A stretch of DNA of 64,000 bases from Apostichopus japonicus. Lineage: Eukaryota; Echinodermata; Holothuroidea; Aspidochirotida; Stichopodidae. Location: positions 5,373,001-5,437,000 of the forward strand of contig NC_092578.1 of NCBI RefSeq assembly GCF_037975245.1. The letters are read 5' to 3'. The number at the start of each line of letters is the position of its first letter. The stretch's first letter is position 1. A model generated the notes under the pieces. That model was given only the letters and a program-made list of their open reading frames with translations. It ran no database searches and was not told the origin of the DNA. Made by a program: the position numbers and the translations under genes. This document shows, piece after piece, positions 39,701-48,024 of the stretch.

Positions 39701-42700
39701 ATATTGTGCTTACCAAGTTTTTCAGACTTTCACCTCTGTTAACCTCAAATGACCTTTGAACTCTATACAAAACAACAGGGATCATCTACTTACTAAGGGC
39801 TACTTACACACCAAGTTTGAAGTTCATTCAACTTAAACTTCTTGAGATATCGTGTTTACGAGCCAAGCGTCACATACACACACACGCATACACACTCGCG
39901 CCATCACCGTCGCATAGATTCCTTCGGCCTTCGGCAAGGAATCAAAAAAGTACTTTCTACCTAAGGTGTGATACTGTGTGACTATGGGGTCACGGCACAC
40001 CCAACATACTTCCTTTCTATACCTAATTCTACGCGTAATGGAAAATTGAGTCCGTCACATGTAGCTTGCTTTCCAGTTGTTAATGATTTTCCCAGAAAAA
40101 TTAACATGAAGTACCTAGTATAACAAGATATAGATTGCCTTCACTACAGGGGTTTTGTTTGAGCAACGAATGCCTATATCAACCGTAATGGTGTGGATGT
40201 CTATGTCATCTACTTGAAATGCGCGAACGGAAATTACCTTTCAGGGTATCTCACGGCCTAAAACCTATAGTATATATATGCAGAGTACAACCAATAGAGA
40301 TAAAATATACTTACCCAACGTTATCACGTGGAGTGAAACATAGTATTTCCTCTACACCAATGGTTTGAGGTGTCCATGTTACATTCACATGATAGTCAGT
40401 CGGTAGGCCACCAGGATAAGGCAAGACACCTGATTTTAGCACTCCTGGTGGTGATACTGTGTCAATATCTGCAATACTGTCATAACGAGAAATATATCAT
40501 ACCTTTGTAAAATGGTTTTTATACACCTCACTGCAAATGAAATTAATAAAAATATATATATTATCATTAAATTTACTCTTTTCAGCAGCAAATCAGCTTA
40601 ATGTGTTTTCCGATCAGTTTGGGTGTTTGTAGGCGATATATTTTCGTGTTTGTATTGTGTTGTGCGTGTATTTGTTTCTCCCTTTTGTTCAGGGAGTGAT
40701 CTACTCCTGCATGCATGTCTTCCTGTCACATGACTGCTTCATGTTCTTTATACCACTTCGTTTCTGTGTGATACGATGAATCAATTGAACTGAGTATACC
40801 TGACGTCTTCAGAACCAGTTCTTGCAACAATCGGCTCATGGTAAGTACTGTTTGCAGGTACGCCTACACACGATCCCGAACTTCTTGTCGGAGGAATAAA
40901 AACAGGCTGAGAGACACACGATTCATCGCTAGAAAACAAATCAACCAGGAACTGCAAAGGTATCTCACTGAGAACCTCTGTTGAAGATTGGGTGGCAAAA
41001 TCCTTAATTTCAAGAGCAACTCCGTACAATCCAAGAGAGGTGGATGTATCGACATCCCAGACGAGTTCACAAGTTGTCTGTAACATGATTGCAGGACTGT
41101 GTAAAGAGTTGTGTTCAAGAATTACAAGGAAAACGCACGTTAGGGTATCAGTATAGGACGTTACTATATATCAGCGTGTGAGGACGAAATGGGGGGAGGG
41201 GAAGATGCCGCAAATATCAAAGTTATTTTGAATTTCTATATATTGAGTGCGACATTAAAATTATTTTAGACACAGACCAGCTGCCCCTTTATTCATGCAT
41301 ATATAGATGAAAGGGGAAAAACAAGGGTAGGTTTATTACCTCAATCACTTCGAACCCACCTCGTTAGTTCAAACACTATTTGTTTCGTGCTAATGAGCAA
41401 TTACTGTTTCAACAGTTAAGGCCAGTTTAAACTAATTCATCCATTAATTTGGGCACAACGTTAGAGATAAGATTCACAAAGACTTAAGCAATTTATCACC
41501 TAGCAAGGTGCTATAAACGCATCTCTCGGCCAAAGGGAAGCCACGTCATGGTGTAATGACATTTAATTAGAAATTAAATAACATATACTGCGTAGGGAAG
41601 GTCGTGGCCGATTGTTTCAAGATGATAATTCTGTGCACACTGCAGGTGTCGAATCGCATTTCATGTTTTAAAAGGTTAGTTAAAACTAAAGTCATCGTGT
41701 GCACTGCTTATTTAATTCCAACTGTACCCTTTTTTGCTTGTTTTGGGGGATTTTTTGGGGGTTTAGGGTGTTCCTTTTTTTTTGTAACTGGGGAACTGCC
41801 TGTAACAATACATTTGATTCTGCGTTTCCAAGTATATAATCTGGGTGTTTACTTTGTTATTACCCTTGAATAAAATACTATTCTGAACTGAAACCATGCA
41901 CTTCCTTTGCACCGTTGGAAGACAATAAAAGCGTCGGGTGTCACGGTCTACCAACGAAATCAATTACGGTAACGTAAAGTAAATGACACGCTGTATAGTT
42001 GTGAAAAGGCTTCATAACCCTTAAAAAGATACTACTTAACCTTGAATTTCGTGGTTGACAAAGACATGCAGTTACTTTTAACAACAATGATGCCTCAGTG
42101 CTCTCCATAAACCTTATTGAACCCGTCTGTTTGCTTTAATTGGTTTGAAAAAAATTGTTTACCATTCGAAACTAAAATCTCACAACAGCACAATCTTAAG
42201 CGCTATTTGTTCGTCATGCCATATAATGAAGAAAACTCCCCCCCCCCCCAACCAAAAAAAAACAAGTGTTGTATGATGAGTCCAGTACTAGGTGATAATT
42301 TCTGTAGGTGACGATATGTCATAAGGTAGAATGAAATCATAAGACTTTTTCTATTCGTTTGGTGACAACATCTTGCTTGCCGTAGATGGTGATCATACAC
42401 TAAAAGTTTCTCTACACATGCATACATATATTAATGCATACATAACACTGTTGACTGGCAGTGACTTCAATGTTGTAACTTTAACCTGAATGGTTAGCGA
42501 CCATACATACATGAAGGCATTTGCGCAACGCCACTCAGCCTAGGCCTATATATAGTCTAGAGCAGAATTTGACATATCCACCAAAACTTGTGTAACACGC
42601 ACTGCATTATAAATGAAGACCGACAGAGTGGAGAAGGAGGAGGCTCTTTTGTATACCCATGGAGCTATAAACAGCTCCATGGTATACCCAAGTACCGAAA

Positions 42701-45700
42701 CCTCGTGTTTCATTAGCCGCCGCCCATCGTGGGCGGCTATATTGTGCTTATACAAATGGCTTCTTTGTGAACAACACGGCACATCGCTGCTCACAAGACA
42801 AAAGATATTACATACTTCATTCAAGACCGCTCCTGGTAAACGGTTGCAGATACCCCCGCATCTTCTTGTGGCCCAGAAGCACCTTACGTCATCTCCATCC
42901 GGATCATTAACTGACGCAGATAAAAAGAAAATATATTGTGAAAGGTTACCCAAATATTCTTCTCTTAATAAAGTGCCGGAGAAGCTTGTGTCTTAAAAGC
43001 TTGGTTTTTTCTTAGGTTGTACGATTATGCAAACGGTGGGAAAAAAAAGGAAAATAGGAAGATAATATAGCTTTTTGACACGTTTGTCGGATTTTTTTTA
43101 ATTAGAAGTTGAGAAATATTGAATGAGCACAGTGTACATGGGGCGTAGAAGGGATAGCGACAGCAATAAGTTGATTTTACAGGGTGAGCGCAACTTATGG
43201 GAATCAATATGCTTTCGGGAAGTCATTCTAACAAGTGTTTCCACACAACACCTCATCTCTTTCAAAATGTGCACGAAATGATACGAATAATATGTCACAG
43301 CTACATTTGTAAAGAAAATCTCGGGGTGTGTAAGGTAAACACCCAAGTTTAAGAATATATTACTCCAGTTTCACAGAAACCCGTAGAGCGTTGTAACTTG
43401 TTCTTTTATTGACATAGGCCTATGCAAACGTGATATAGCTCCTGGACAGTTATAAAAATGCAAAAACAGTGCAATTTAAACTGCTCGATGTATTTAACTT
43501 ATTTCCATATTACAAAAGCTTGAGTATAGTCCTTTTGTGAGAGAACTCACGTTATCATAAATAGAAAGGCTGATTCTCGAAAATACCAACGTGTCCTTTA
43601 AACGTTAAGGCTGTGAGTATTCCCCCCCCCCCCTTCCCTCCACCCGGCCACTCTTTCTTGGGATGGAGACATTCAACATACAAAAAGTTAGTCCCAATTA
43701 TGGTAAATTTATGTTAAGATTCATTATATGTATAATGCTTAAAATGGAATATGCATTTTGAGTTGGACTACATAGTCTATAGCTTGATCACATTGTCCTC
43801 CTAAATCCAATCAATTTATTAGTTATACCCTCAATCAAGCTAATTTGCTTGTCACTGGTTTACGAATTAGTAACTGGTTTGATACATCCCACTAATTTTA
43901 ATGCATTCTTTCATTGAAAAACAAGTATGCCAATTTTAACATCTTTCGTGTGGTTGTGGTGAAAAGATTACATCTTCAGATACATGCAGGTCTTGTCTTA
44001 GAAGTTAAATAACGTACGGTACGTGGTAACGGCAGGTTTGTAGTAAATCCAACACAAAAGGACACTATTATAGTGGTTTCGCGAATATTTTATAAGTAAC
44101 CGCAGACGGAAATGCGAACCGACTATAACTGAGCCATGCAATGAAGTCAAGTTTACGTGTCTTTACAAACATAAAGTTGTTAGTAGCTGGTGTTTTGGGT
44201 AATGTAAGTATTTCGAAATAATTTGCACATAACCCAACGCATCGATTATACGTATTAAAGATATAAACTTTATGCTGGATATTAAAATGTCCTAGGAGGG
44301 TCATATCTGATTTCCTAGTCGAAATGTACAAAGATTAGGCAGATTAATGGTCATCTTCAAATATCAAAATTAAATTAAAATAAAACAACAACCATTATCC
44401 AACAGCTTATCCACTTGTGTGAGCCTGTGTACGAGAATTAACCTATCAGTATTCTGTGCTTGTATTTTGTCCCTTGCAGTTTATGATACTTGTCATTCAG
44501 CATCTGAAGAAGATCCTGGTAGGATCGAATCATCAGGCCAACTCACTTTTACAAATCTTCAAATATCATATGATAATGATATGCGGATGTGAATAAAATA
44601 CTCGGCTGTAGAATACCTCACATGCAGTAATCGAAGAATTAAAGTTGCTTTAATTTCTAAACATCTGTTAAACCAGGGAGGATTTAAAAATGAAACATGC
44701 ATGCATGCAAACCTAGCTTTCTTATTCTTTATAGGTTAAACAACAAAGCGTTTCCGAGCCTACCAGTGTTTACTTACTGGTCAAATGTAACTAGAACATT
44801 TTAATCGGTGGCTTAAAACACCTCAAAATAATTCGCATTCCGGCGCTATAAGATAAATACCATCGATGCAAATATTTCGTGAACATAGATTAAAATATTA
44901 AAGTGTTATGCAAAGTATGTTTAACGGTCCAATAATTTCTTTGACGCTCTACCAATATTAGCTTGCGAATTTAAGAAACGCGGTTTTACCTGGTATTGTG
45001 ATGGAGTTATTGCATTCACGTTGAAATCGCACAATAGGCATTGTGGTTGTAGTCGGTGATGAGTTGATACGTCCGGTGTCGTTTCGAATCGTTAAATCGA
45101 TTATGGCACCTAGATTCCAACCTGACCCACCATTTCGTAAGGAAATCCAACAGCAGCCTGAAAACCTAATGAAATCGTTCACTTACTAATGTACTCTGTA
45201 GTCAGTAATTCTGTCAGCGGTTGGGATACGCTGTTAATGGCTGGGTGCAGGGGCCCACCAAGAGGACAAAACGCTGGTGTGTGTTTAGTAAGGGGCCAAC
45301 TCAACAAAGTTGATCAGCGTTTTCAGCTATTCATGTTTTATTACAGAAAACGTATGCATCACGCTGTACGATTGATGTTAACTCGCGAGCGATTTATAAA
45401 CAGAACATGACACAGAAGCAAGGAAGAATAACATAAATAGTGCAGTAACCGTACAAAGAATAGCTATATTTGAAGCAGCAAAGTCTCAAGTTCTCCTGCA
45501 AATTGTCAAAATTGTGTAAGATAAGGAACCTTATTATCAAATCACAACATAATTGGTTTTGCCAATTAGTTTTCGCAAGTCACTGATTTTGTTTTGTTTT
45601 GCCGACCTCGGTTAACCTTAGACAGTTAGACCTGTTCATCTTAATCTGTAAAACGTAAGTAAGATCCGTTATATTACAACCTGTAGAACTATGAAACTGA

Positions 45701-47739
45701 TACTTTTTAAACTAAGACTAAAACTAGGACATGGAAAAAAAGCAAAAAGAAATTTAAAGAAGAGTAACATAAATAGTGCAGTAACAGTATAAAGTATAGC
45801 TATATATGAAGCAGCCGTTATAACTCTATTTCATCTTTACATTACGTTTCCATTGAAAACCACTGTTAGAAACTGTTAGCATATCACATCTGTTTTATAC
45901 AAAAATAAATTTGATGAAATAACGTAACGATGTTATGCTACTATATACAACGAGATTTGTTGGCTATATAATTATACTGAAAACTTATTTAATATACGCT
46001 TCAATTATTTCATCTAGTTATGTTAAATGTAATACTTACCATACTTCGAATGTTGTTGTCGAGGGCTGGTACTGAAATGAATTAATTCCAGTAGACCAGT
46101 CTTCTGTGCTACTGAAATCAGTACAGATATAAGTCAATCTCTGAGAAAGACCAAAACATGTACATGACAAGCCTCCTTCCCCAGATATTACTTCACGGTT
46201 GGCAATGCTTTCGTCAGTGCAAAAATGTCCACCAGCACTCCGTCTCCACGCCATACGGTATGAGACTTCGATCTATTCAGACAAGAAATGTAAGCATTTT
46301 GTATAAAATGTGACTACTTTAAGAAACTCACTTAACTCAGAAGAATATCTTGAACGGAAGCCCGTCTTCGAAATAAAGCTCTCCGTGTATATGATTCACA
46401 CAAGTGCAACCATTATATATTGCTACTATCTGCAGCACCGCAAGTTAAACTAGATTTATATCAGAAAATGCTTTTCCTGAAAGAGGAGTCACATAAAGTG
46501 ATGAATTCGTAATTGATACTTTATAAGTGCGGAATACATATAATTTTATTTTAACTTAATTAAAAATTTTCGTCTAGATTTATATAACATTTTCTGAAAA
46601 TGTTGAAATGATTAGGACTAATACAATAAGTTCAACTGTTTGCACCAAAATGGTAAGATATTTTCGCTTTTGTAATTAATCAATTAACGACAAAATGATT
46701 ATCTCACACAATTAAGTGATTGTCTCCTGCAAACTGCAAATTATTAAAATTTCGAAGTTTTTTTTTTAGGTTACAGTGCAAGATAAGGAACCGTATAATC
46801 AAATCACGGAGATTGTGAATTGAAGGAAATAGGTTTGGCAAATAGTTTTCGGAAGTCACTGTTTTTTTTTTGGCGACCTCGGTTAACCTTAGACAGTTAG
46901 ACCTGTTAATCTAAATGTGCAAAACTTAAGTGAGATCCGTTATATTATAGCCTGTAGAACTATGACCTTTTGCAACTGATACTTTTTAAACTACTGTAAG
47001 ACTATTAAAACTAGGACATGGAAAACTATAACTTTGAAACCTGTGGAACAATGGCTTATAAAACTAGTACTTGTCGAGCTAAGACCCTTAACTAAGACTG
47101 TTAAAACTAGGACCTGTTAAGCTAGGAATTTCAAAATTTCTGAAAACATGGCTTACAAAACTAATACTTGTGAAGCTAAAAAACCTGGAAAACTCATGCT
47201 TCCAAAACTAGGACCTGTAAAGCTAGGAACATTAAAACATGTGAGACCATGGCTTATAAAACAAATATACTTGTTAAGCTAAGACCCGTAAACTCAGACT
47301 TTTAAAACTAGTGCCTGTGCAACTAGGAAATTTAAAACCTGTGAACCCATGGCTTATAAAACAAATATACTTGTTAAGCTAAGACTCGTAAAACTATGAC
47401 CTGCTAAGCTAGGACATTTAAAGACAAATATCTTAAATTTGTTCAAATAAAAGTACTATCTTTAAGCCGTAAAGGGTGAATGTAACTATGATTGAGATTT
47501 GAGATTTTCCCGCCATTCAACAATATGGACCCTATGTGACTTAAATATGGCCTAATTTTTAAGAATAAGAGAAACAGTCACGATTCACTTACCAGTGGTA
47601 GAACATTGGTCTGATTGTTGTCTGATTGTATCAATGGCCGCCATGATATAATTCCACCTCTGAAATGAGAAGCTCCTGCCTCATTCGCGAAAAGAGATAT
47701 CCACAAAACGAAGACACATGTAACCCCACTGGACACCAT
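12179..47739 (-). CDS. giant secreted CARDB/RHS-repeat protein of bacterial-type architecture, 31 exons, about 4,045 aa
   Basis: Coding exons, 5' to 3': 47593-47739, 46040-46272, 44990-45165, 42816-42910, 40800-41077, 40315-40476, 36546-36586, 36225-36322, 35715-35973, 35129-35383, 34355-34627, 32631-33815, 31918-32213, 31144-31302, 27170-30930, 26511-26644, 25642-25891, 24822-25200, 23322-24506, 22708-22811, 21363-22177, 20807-20901, 19470-19700, 18838-18949, 18117-18307, 17082-17217, 16024-16197, 14656-14757, 13563-14042, 13227-13436, 12179-12300. Every border is GT/AG, every phase matches, and the total (12,138 bp) is divisible by three. Domain order: signal peptide; FRGGIISW domain (24-370); Ig/HYR (380-800); about nine CARDB (930-2150); RHS linker and YD barrel (2300-3160); RHS core ending DPEG near 3251; Gly/Ala-rich post-core (3255-3425); NDIIGP module (3461-3740); EGF (3742-3776); cadherin-like (3777-4005). 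No internal transmembrane anchor is obvious, so it is probably secreted. The function is unknown. The last exon and both ends are least certain. Confidence 0.85.
12743..12848 (+). mobile_element. 3' fragment of the CAGTGGCGGAG MITE family
   Basis: It shares GAGAGCGCAATAAAAATAGT and the GGGCGCCAGCAGTCCATTT block with 8054-8452 and ends at GCTCCGCCAC. The left half is missing. It lies in the last intron of the giant gene. Confidence 0.7.
16024..20901 (-). CDS. post-RHS NDIIGP beta-module of the giant protein (exons 22-27)
   Basis: Exon 20807-20901 encodes an acidic linker ending ELRWVRSIDP. The next exon (19470-19700) begins NDIIGPSGFGDARF. Joined, these read VRSIDPNDIIGPSGFG, which matches the start of a module I know from large bacterial surface proteins (DPND-hydrophobic-GP-GFG). 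Following exons keep the order of that module: YRIRFENM with ATAPAQLVTI, TFRLGNFGFGN, VTAGLDFVNRRATWELQTLN, DPGIGFLPPNMENG with GFVTYSVRPR, AEARIVFDNNDPIDTEAIFNT, DRDSPVASNI and the closing Ig-like QPEDNVGNF. The order and phases make it very unlikely that this is a separate gene. Confidence 0.85.
16572..16808 (+). mobile_element. 5'-truncated non-LTR retrotransposon, 3' end of the ORF
   Basis: The plus-strand frame reads RRRRWNWLGHVLQKDRAGNK, then LGWTPEG, a TGA stop, RARGRPKTTWRRTVE and NEARTTAANRKTWREDVSAL. This is the conserved C-terminal tail of RTE/CR1-like reverse-transcriptase ORFs (WLGHVLR, TWNPQGKRKRGRPK, WR). The in-frame TGA and the lack of any RT core show a dead fragment. It sits in an intron of the giant gene, in opposite orientation. 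Confidence 0.8.
17296..17407. repeat. near-perfect 112-bp inverted repeat (hairpin/cruciform)
   Basis: The left arm from AACATACGAGAGATGG through AACACGTGTTATTATTTGTA is mirrored on the right by TACAAATAATAACACGTGTT and CCATCTCTCGTATGTT. The centre is a TA run flanked by ATGAATCAT/ATGATTCAT. Only about two mismatches are seen in arms of roughly 50 bp. It directly precedes the retroelement-like motif at 17481-17506 and lies in an intron. Confidence 0.85.
17440..17530 (-). mobile_element. Penelope-like element remnant with degenerate hammerhead-like core
   Basis: On the minus strand CTGATGA (17500-17506) is followed by a stem AGGTCC...GGACC and then GAAC (17481 onward). This is the strand order of a hammerhead ribozyme core (CUGAUGA, stem II, GAAA) as reported in Penelope-like elements. 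One A of GAAA is missing, so it is probably inactive. The element type is inferred from this motif and the adjacent inverted repeat only. Confidence 0.4.
20211..20723 (+). mobile_element. TTAA-flanked MITE, copy 2, with internal insertion
   Basis: It starts TTAAAGGGCATGAAGACTTT and ends GAGTCTTCAATGCCTTTAA, with the same right half as the element at 3924-4276 (CTAGTGT...CAGTC, ATAACAAGGTATCA, GTAGCGACAAGA, GGAAAGTTAAC). The segment from about 20240 to 20505 is an unrelated G/C-rich insertion with a repeated GATGCAATTTGGTGC block. It lies in the intron just after the RHS-core exons. Confidence 0.7.
21363..26644 (-). CDS. RHS/YD-repeat barrel, RHS core and post-core segment of the giant protein (exons 16-21)
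   Basis: Exons 26511-26644 through 21363-22177 encode a full RHS shell. YD repeats include YTYDLTE, YSYNAYG, TYDISGNTG, DYDDQDRRIAIRDGEGY, YSYDTLNRVINVTDG, YDQRG, IAYDGAGNRRSM and YNYNAMG. They are followed by the RHS-associated core: FSYDPFGNI, FKFSGQ, SGLYLTRTRLYNAKIGRFVS, PDVFG, NLYLYAKNNPYSFVDPEG. In bacterial RHS and Tc toxins this core caps the barrel and self-cleaves near DPxG, releasing a variable C-terminal domain. Here the roughly 170 residues after DPEG are Gly/Ala-rich (GKAAIGAVVGLGTYAV, WEGAAWAAVTGAV) and then basic, like a pre-toxin linker; I recognise no toxin fold or nuclease motif. The frame continues into further beta modules rather than stopping. Confidence 0.9.
24726..24769. 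repeat. (TA)n microsatellite in an intron
   Basis: About 44 bp of TA dinucleotides between exons 18 and 19 of the giant gene. Confidence 0.9.
27170..33815 (-). CDS. CARDB array of the giant protein (exons 12-15, including a 3.76-kb exon)
   Basis: After another HYR-like stretch (DNEAPVVSNL, CGNVVGAQQ) comes a fibronectin-like segment, then about nine repeats of a roughly 110-120-residue beta module. Each has a PDL-type start, an ISWEVSNVG core, a YLSQD-like strand and an NNxxxS end. Cores visible are ISWEVSNVGQMG, VRWSVDNVGFG, VSWEVRNAGNG, LNWTVTNVGPG, LTWFTVNVGN, VSWRVTNVGN, IRYEVQNMGAS, FRYNVTNVGPA and IDWVVENLGLQ. This is the CARDB signature (cell-adhesion-related domain of bacteria and archaea). 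Exon 15 (27170-30930) alone holds over six. It ends with a PPC-like module, an IPT-like module (IMDIKPRQVAPLGM), and the RHS lead-in FGRGWKSLWW. A 3.76-kb internal exon is exceptional beside its neighbours of about 100-300 bp. Confidence 0.88.
34355..36586 (-). CDS. Ig/HYR-like segment of the giant protein (exons 7-11)
   Basis: Five short exons encode roughly residues 364-673. They contain beta-sandwich repeats of the big-domain/HYR kind: NPPEINFTSLEPPNGAL with VVFTFDQE, then DVTPPVLVF with WSVNEPANSTC and TDTSGNIG, then DTTAPEVEI with ATDDVGNTG. The DTTAP...D.GN.G pattern is typical of HYR and bacterial Ig-like modules that mediate adhesion. Exon borders fall in phase 1 between several modules, the arrangement that allows exon shuffling. 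Several NxS/T sequons are visible, consistent with secretion. Confidence 0.8.
37300..39950 (+). repeat. intronic repeat block with about seven 145-bp tandem units
   Basis: Within the 3.7-kb intron between exons 6 and 7, the motif GACCTCTGGTGACCTCAAAT recurs at 38861, 39010, 39154, 39298, 39441, 39586 and 39731, a period of 143-149 bp. Each unit also carries GGATCATCT, AAGTTTAAAGTTCA and CTTCTTGAGATA. A related but more diverged region (37.3-38.6 kb) shares TGACCTTTG-type blocks. Margins show CA-rich stretches and hairpin-like ends (GCAAGGAACC near 38745; TTCCTTCGGCCTTCGGCAAG near 39918). No ORF is supported. Confidence 0.8.
40315..47739 (-). CDS. N-terminal region of the giant protein: signal peptide plus FRGGIISW domain (exons 1-6)
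   Basis: The start ATG at 47739 opens a 23-residue signal peptide with a hydrophobic core (VFVLWISLF) and a likely AGA/S cleavage site. SHFRGGIISWRP follows directly. Exon 2 adds IEVSYRMAWRRS and a Cys-rich stretch, exon 3 GCCWISLRNGGSGW and GRINSSP, exon 4 VNDPDGDDVRCFWA and GAVLNE, exon 5 LYGVALEIKDF, exon 6 NVTWTPQTIGVEEILCF. I recall this series as an extracellular domain in uncharacterised proteins of cnidarians and amphioxus; I know no bacterial counterpart. For exon 3 the acceptor at 45165 was chosen over one 6 bp further into the exon because only it keeps phase and gives FEVWFSGCCWISL. Introns are long and repeat-filled. Confidence 0.85.
44490..44560 (+). repeat. diverged copy of the hammerhead-like/Penelope-like motif
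   Basis: It reads CTGAAGAAGATCCTGGTAGG, then ATCGAATCATCAGGCC. The same element terminus occurs in the 1.58-kb array (TGAAGAAGATCC, GGATCGAAACGTCAGGCC on its minus strand). Here the GAAA is GAAT. It lies in an intron of the giant gene. Confidence 0.45.
45476..45740 (+). repeat. dispersed repeat, second copy at 46725-47020
   Basis: Both copies share ACCTCGGTTAACCTTAGACA, GTTAGACCTGTT, GATCCGTTATATTA, CTGTAGAACTATGA and AACTAGGACATGGAAAA in the same order and orientation. They lie in the first two introns of the giant gene. The repeat family is unknown. Confidence 0.75.
46990..47420 (+). repeat. about 100-bp degenerate tandem repeat
   Basis: ATGGCTTATAAAAC recurs at 47051, 47148, 47249 and 47349. 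Between these lie variants of GACCTGTTAAGCTAGGA every 15-20 bp, so a short motif is nested in a roughly 100-bp unit. It lies in intron 1 of the giant gene, close to its start exon. Confidence 0.75.
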
Positions 47740-48024
47740 TTTGTCTGACGAGTGTACGCATGTTGAAGATATACGGATATATATATGTCTTCTTAAATTT
47801 ACAAATATTTGTACGGTCCTGTGAAATCAGTCGTGCGTGGATGAATACTTTTTAGTCGTAAAGTAGTTCGGGCCATGCGTGATTGAAAGAACTTGCTCAA
47901 CTCAACTTAATTATAAACATTACGGCTATAACTCACACCACAAGGAAGCCGAAAAGAAGGAACTTTATGTCAAAAGGCATATATATATAAATATTAACAG
48001 TTGGAAGTAGGTCTGATCAGTGGC
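47740..48024. promoter_or_regulatory. candidate promoter interval of the giant gene
   Basis: Only about 290 bp separate the start codon from the tandem array. On the minus strand there is a TATA-like run (TTTATATATATATGCC) near 47978-47995, about 240 bp before the ATG. A core promoter here is inference from position; an upstream noncoding exon is equally possible. Confidence 0.25.

Noticed and set aside
38761-39880. CRISPR-like array
   Set aside because: Repeats are about 145 bp, degenerate throughout, without short conserved repeats separating unique spacers; this is a eukaryotic intronic satellite.
41604-41873. 89-codon hydrophobic plus-strand ORF
   Set aside because: It reads through T- and G-runs within an intron of the giant gene and has no recognisable feature beyond composition.
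42613-42996. Plus-strand 127-codon ORF
   Set aside because: It is antisense to exon 4 of the giant gene (42816-42910), whose splice phases and family motif are clear.
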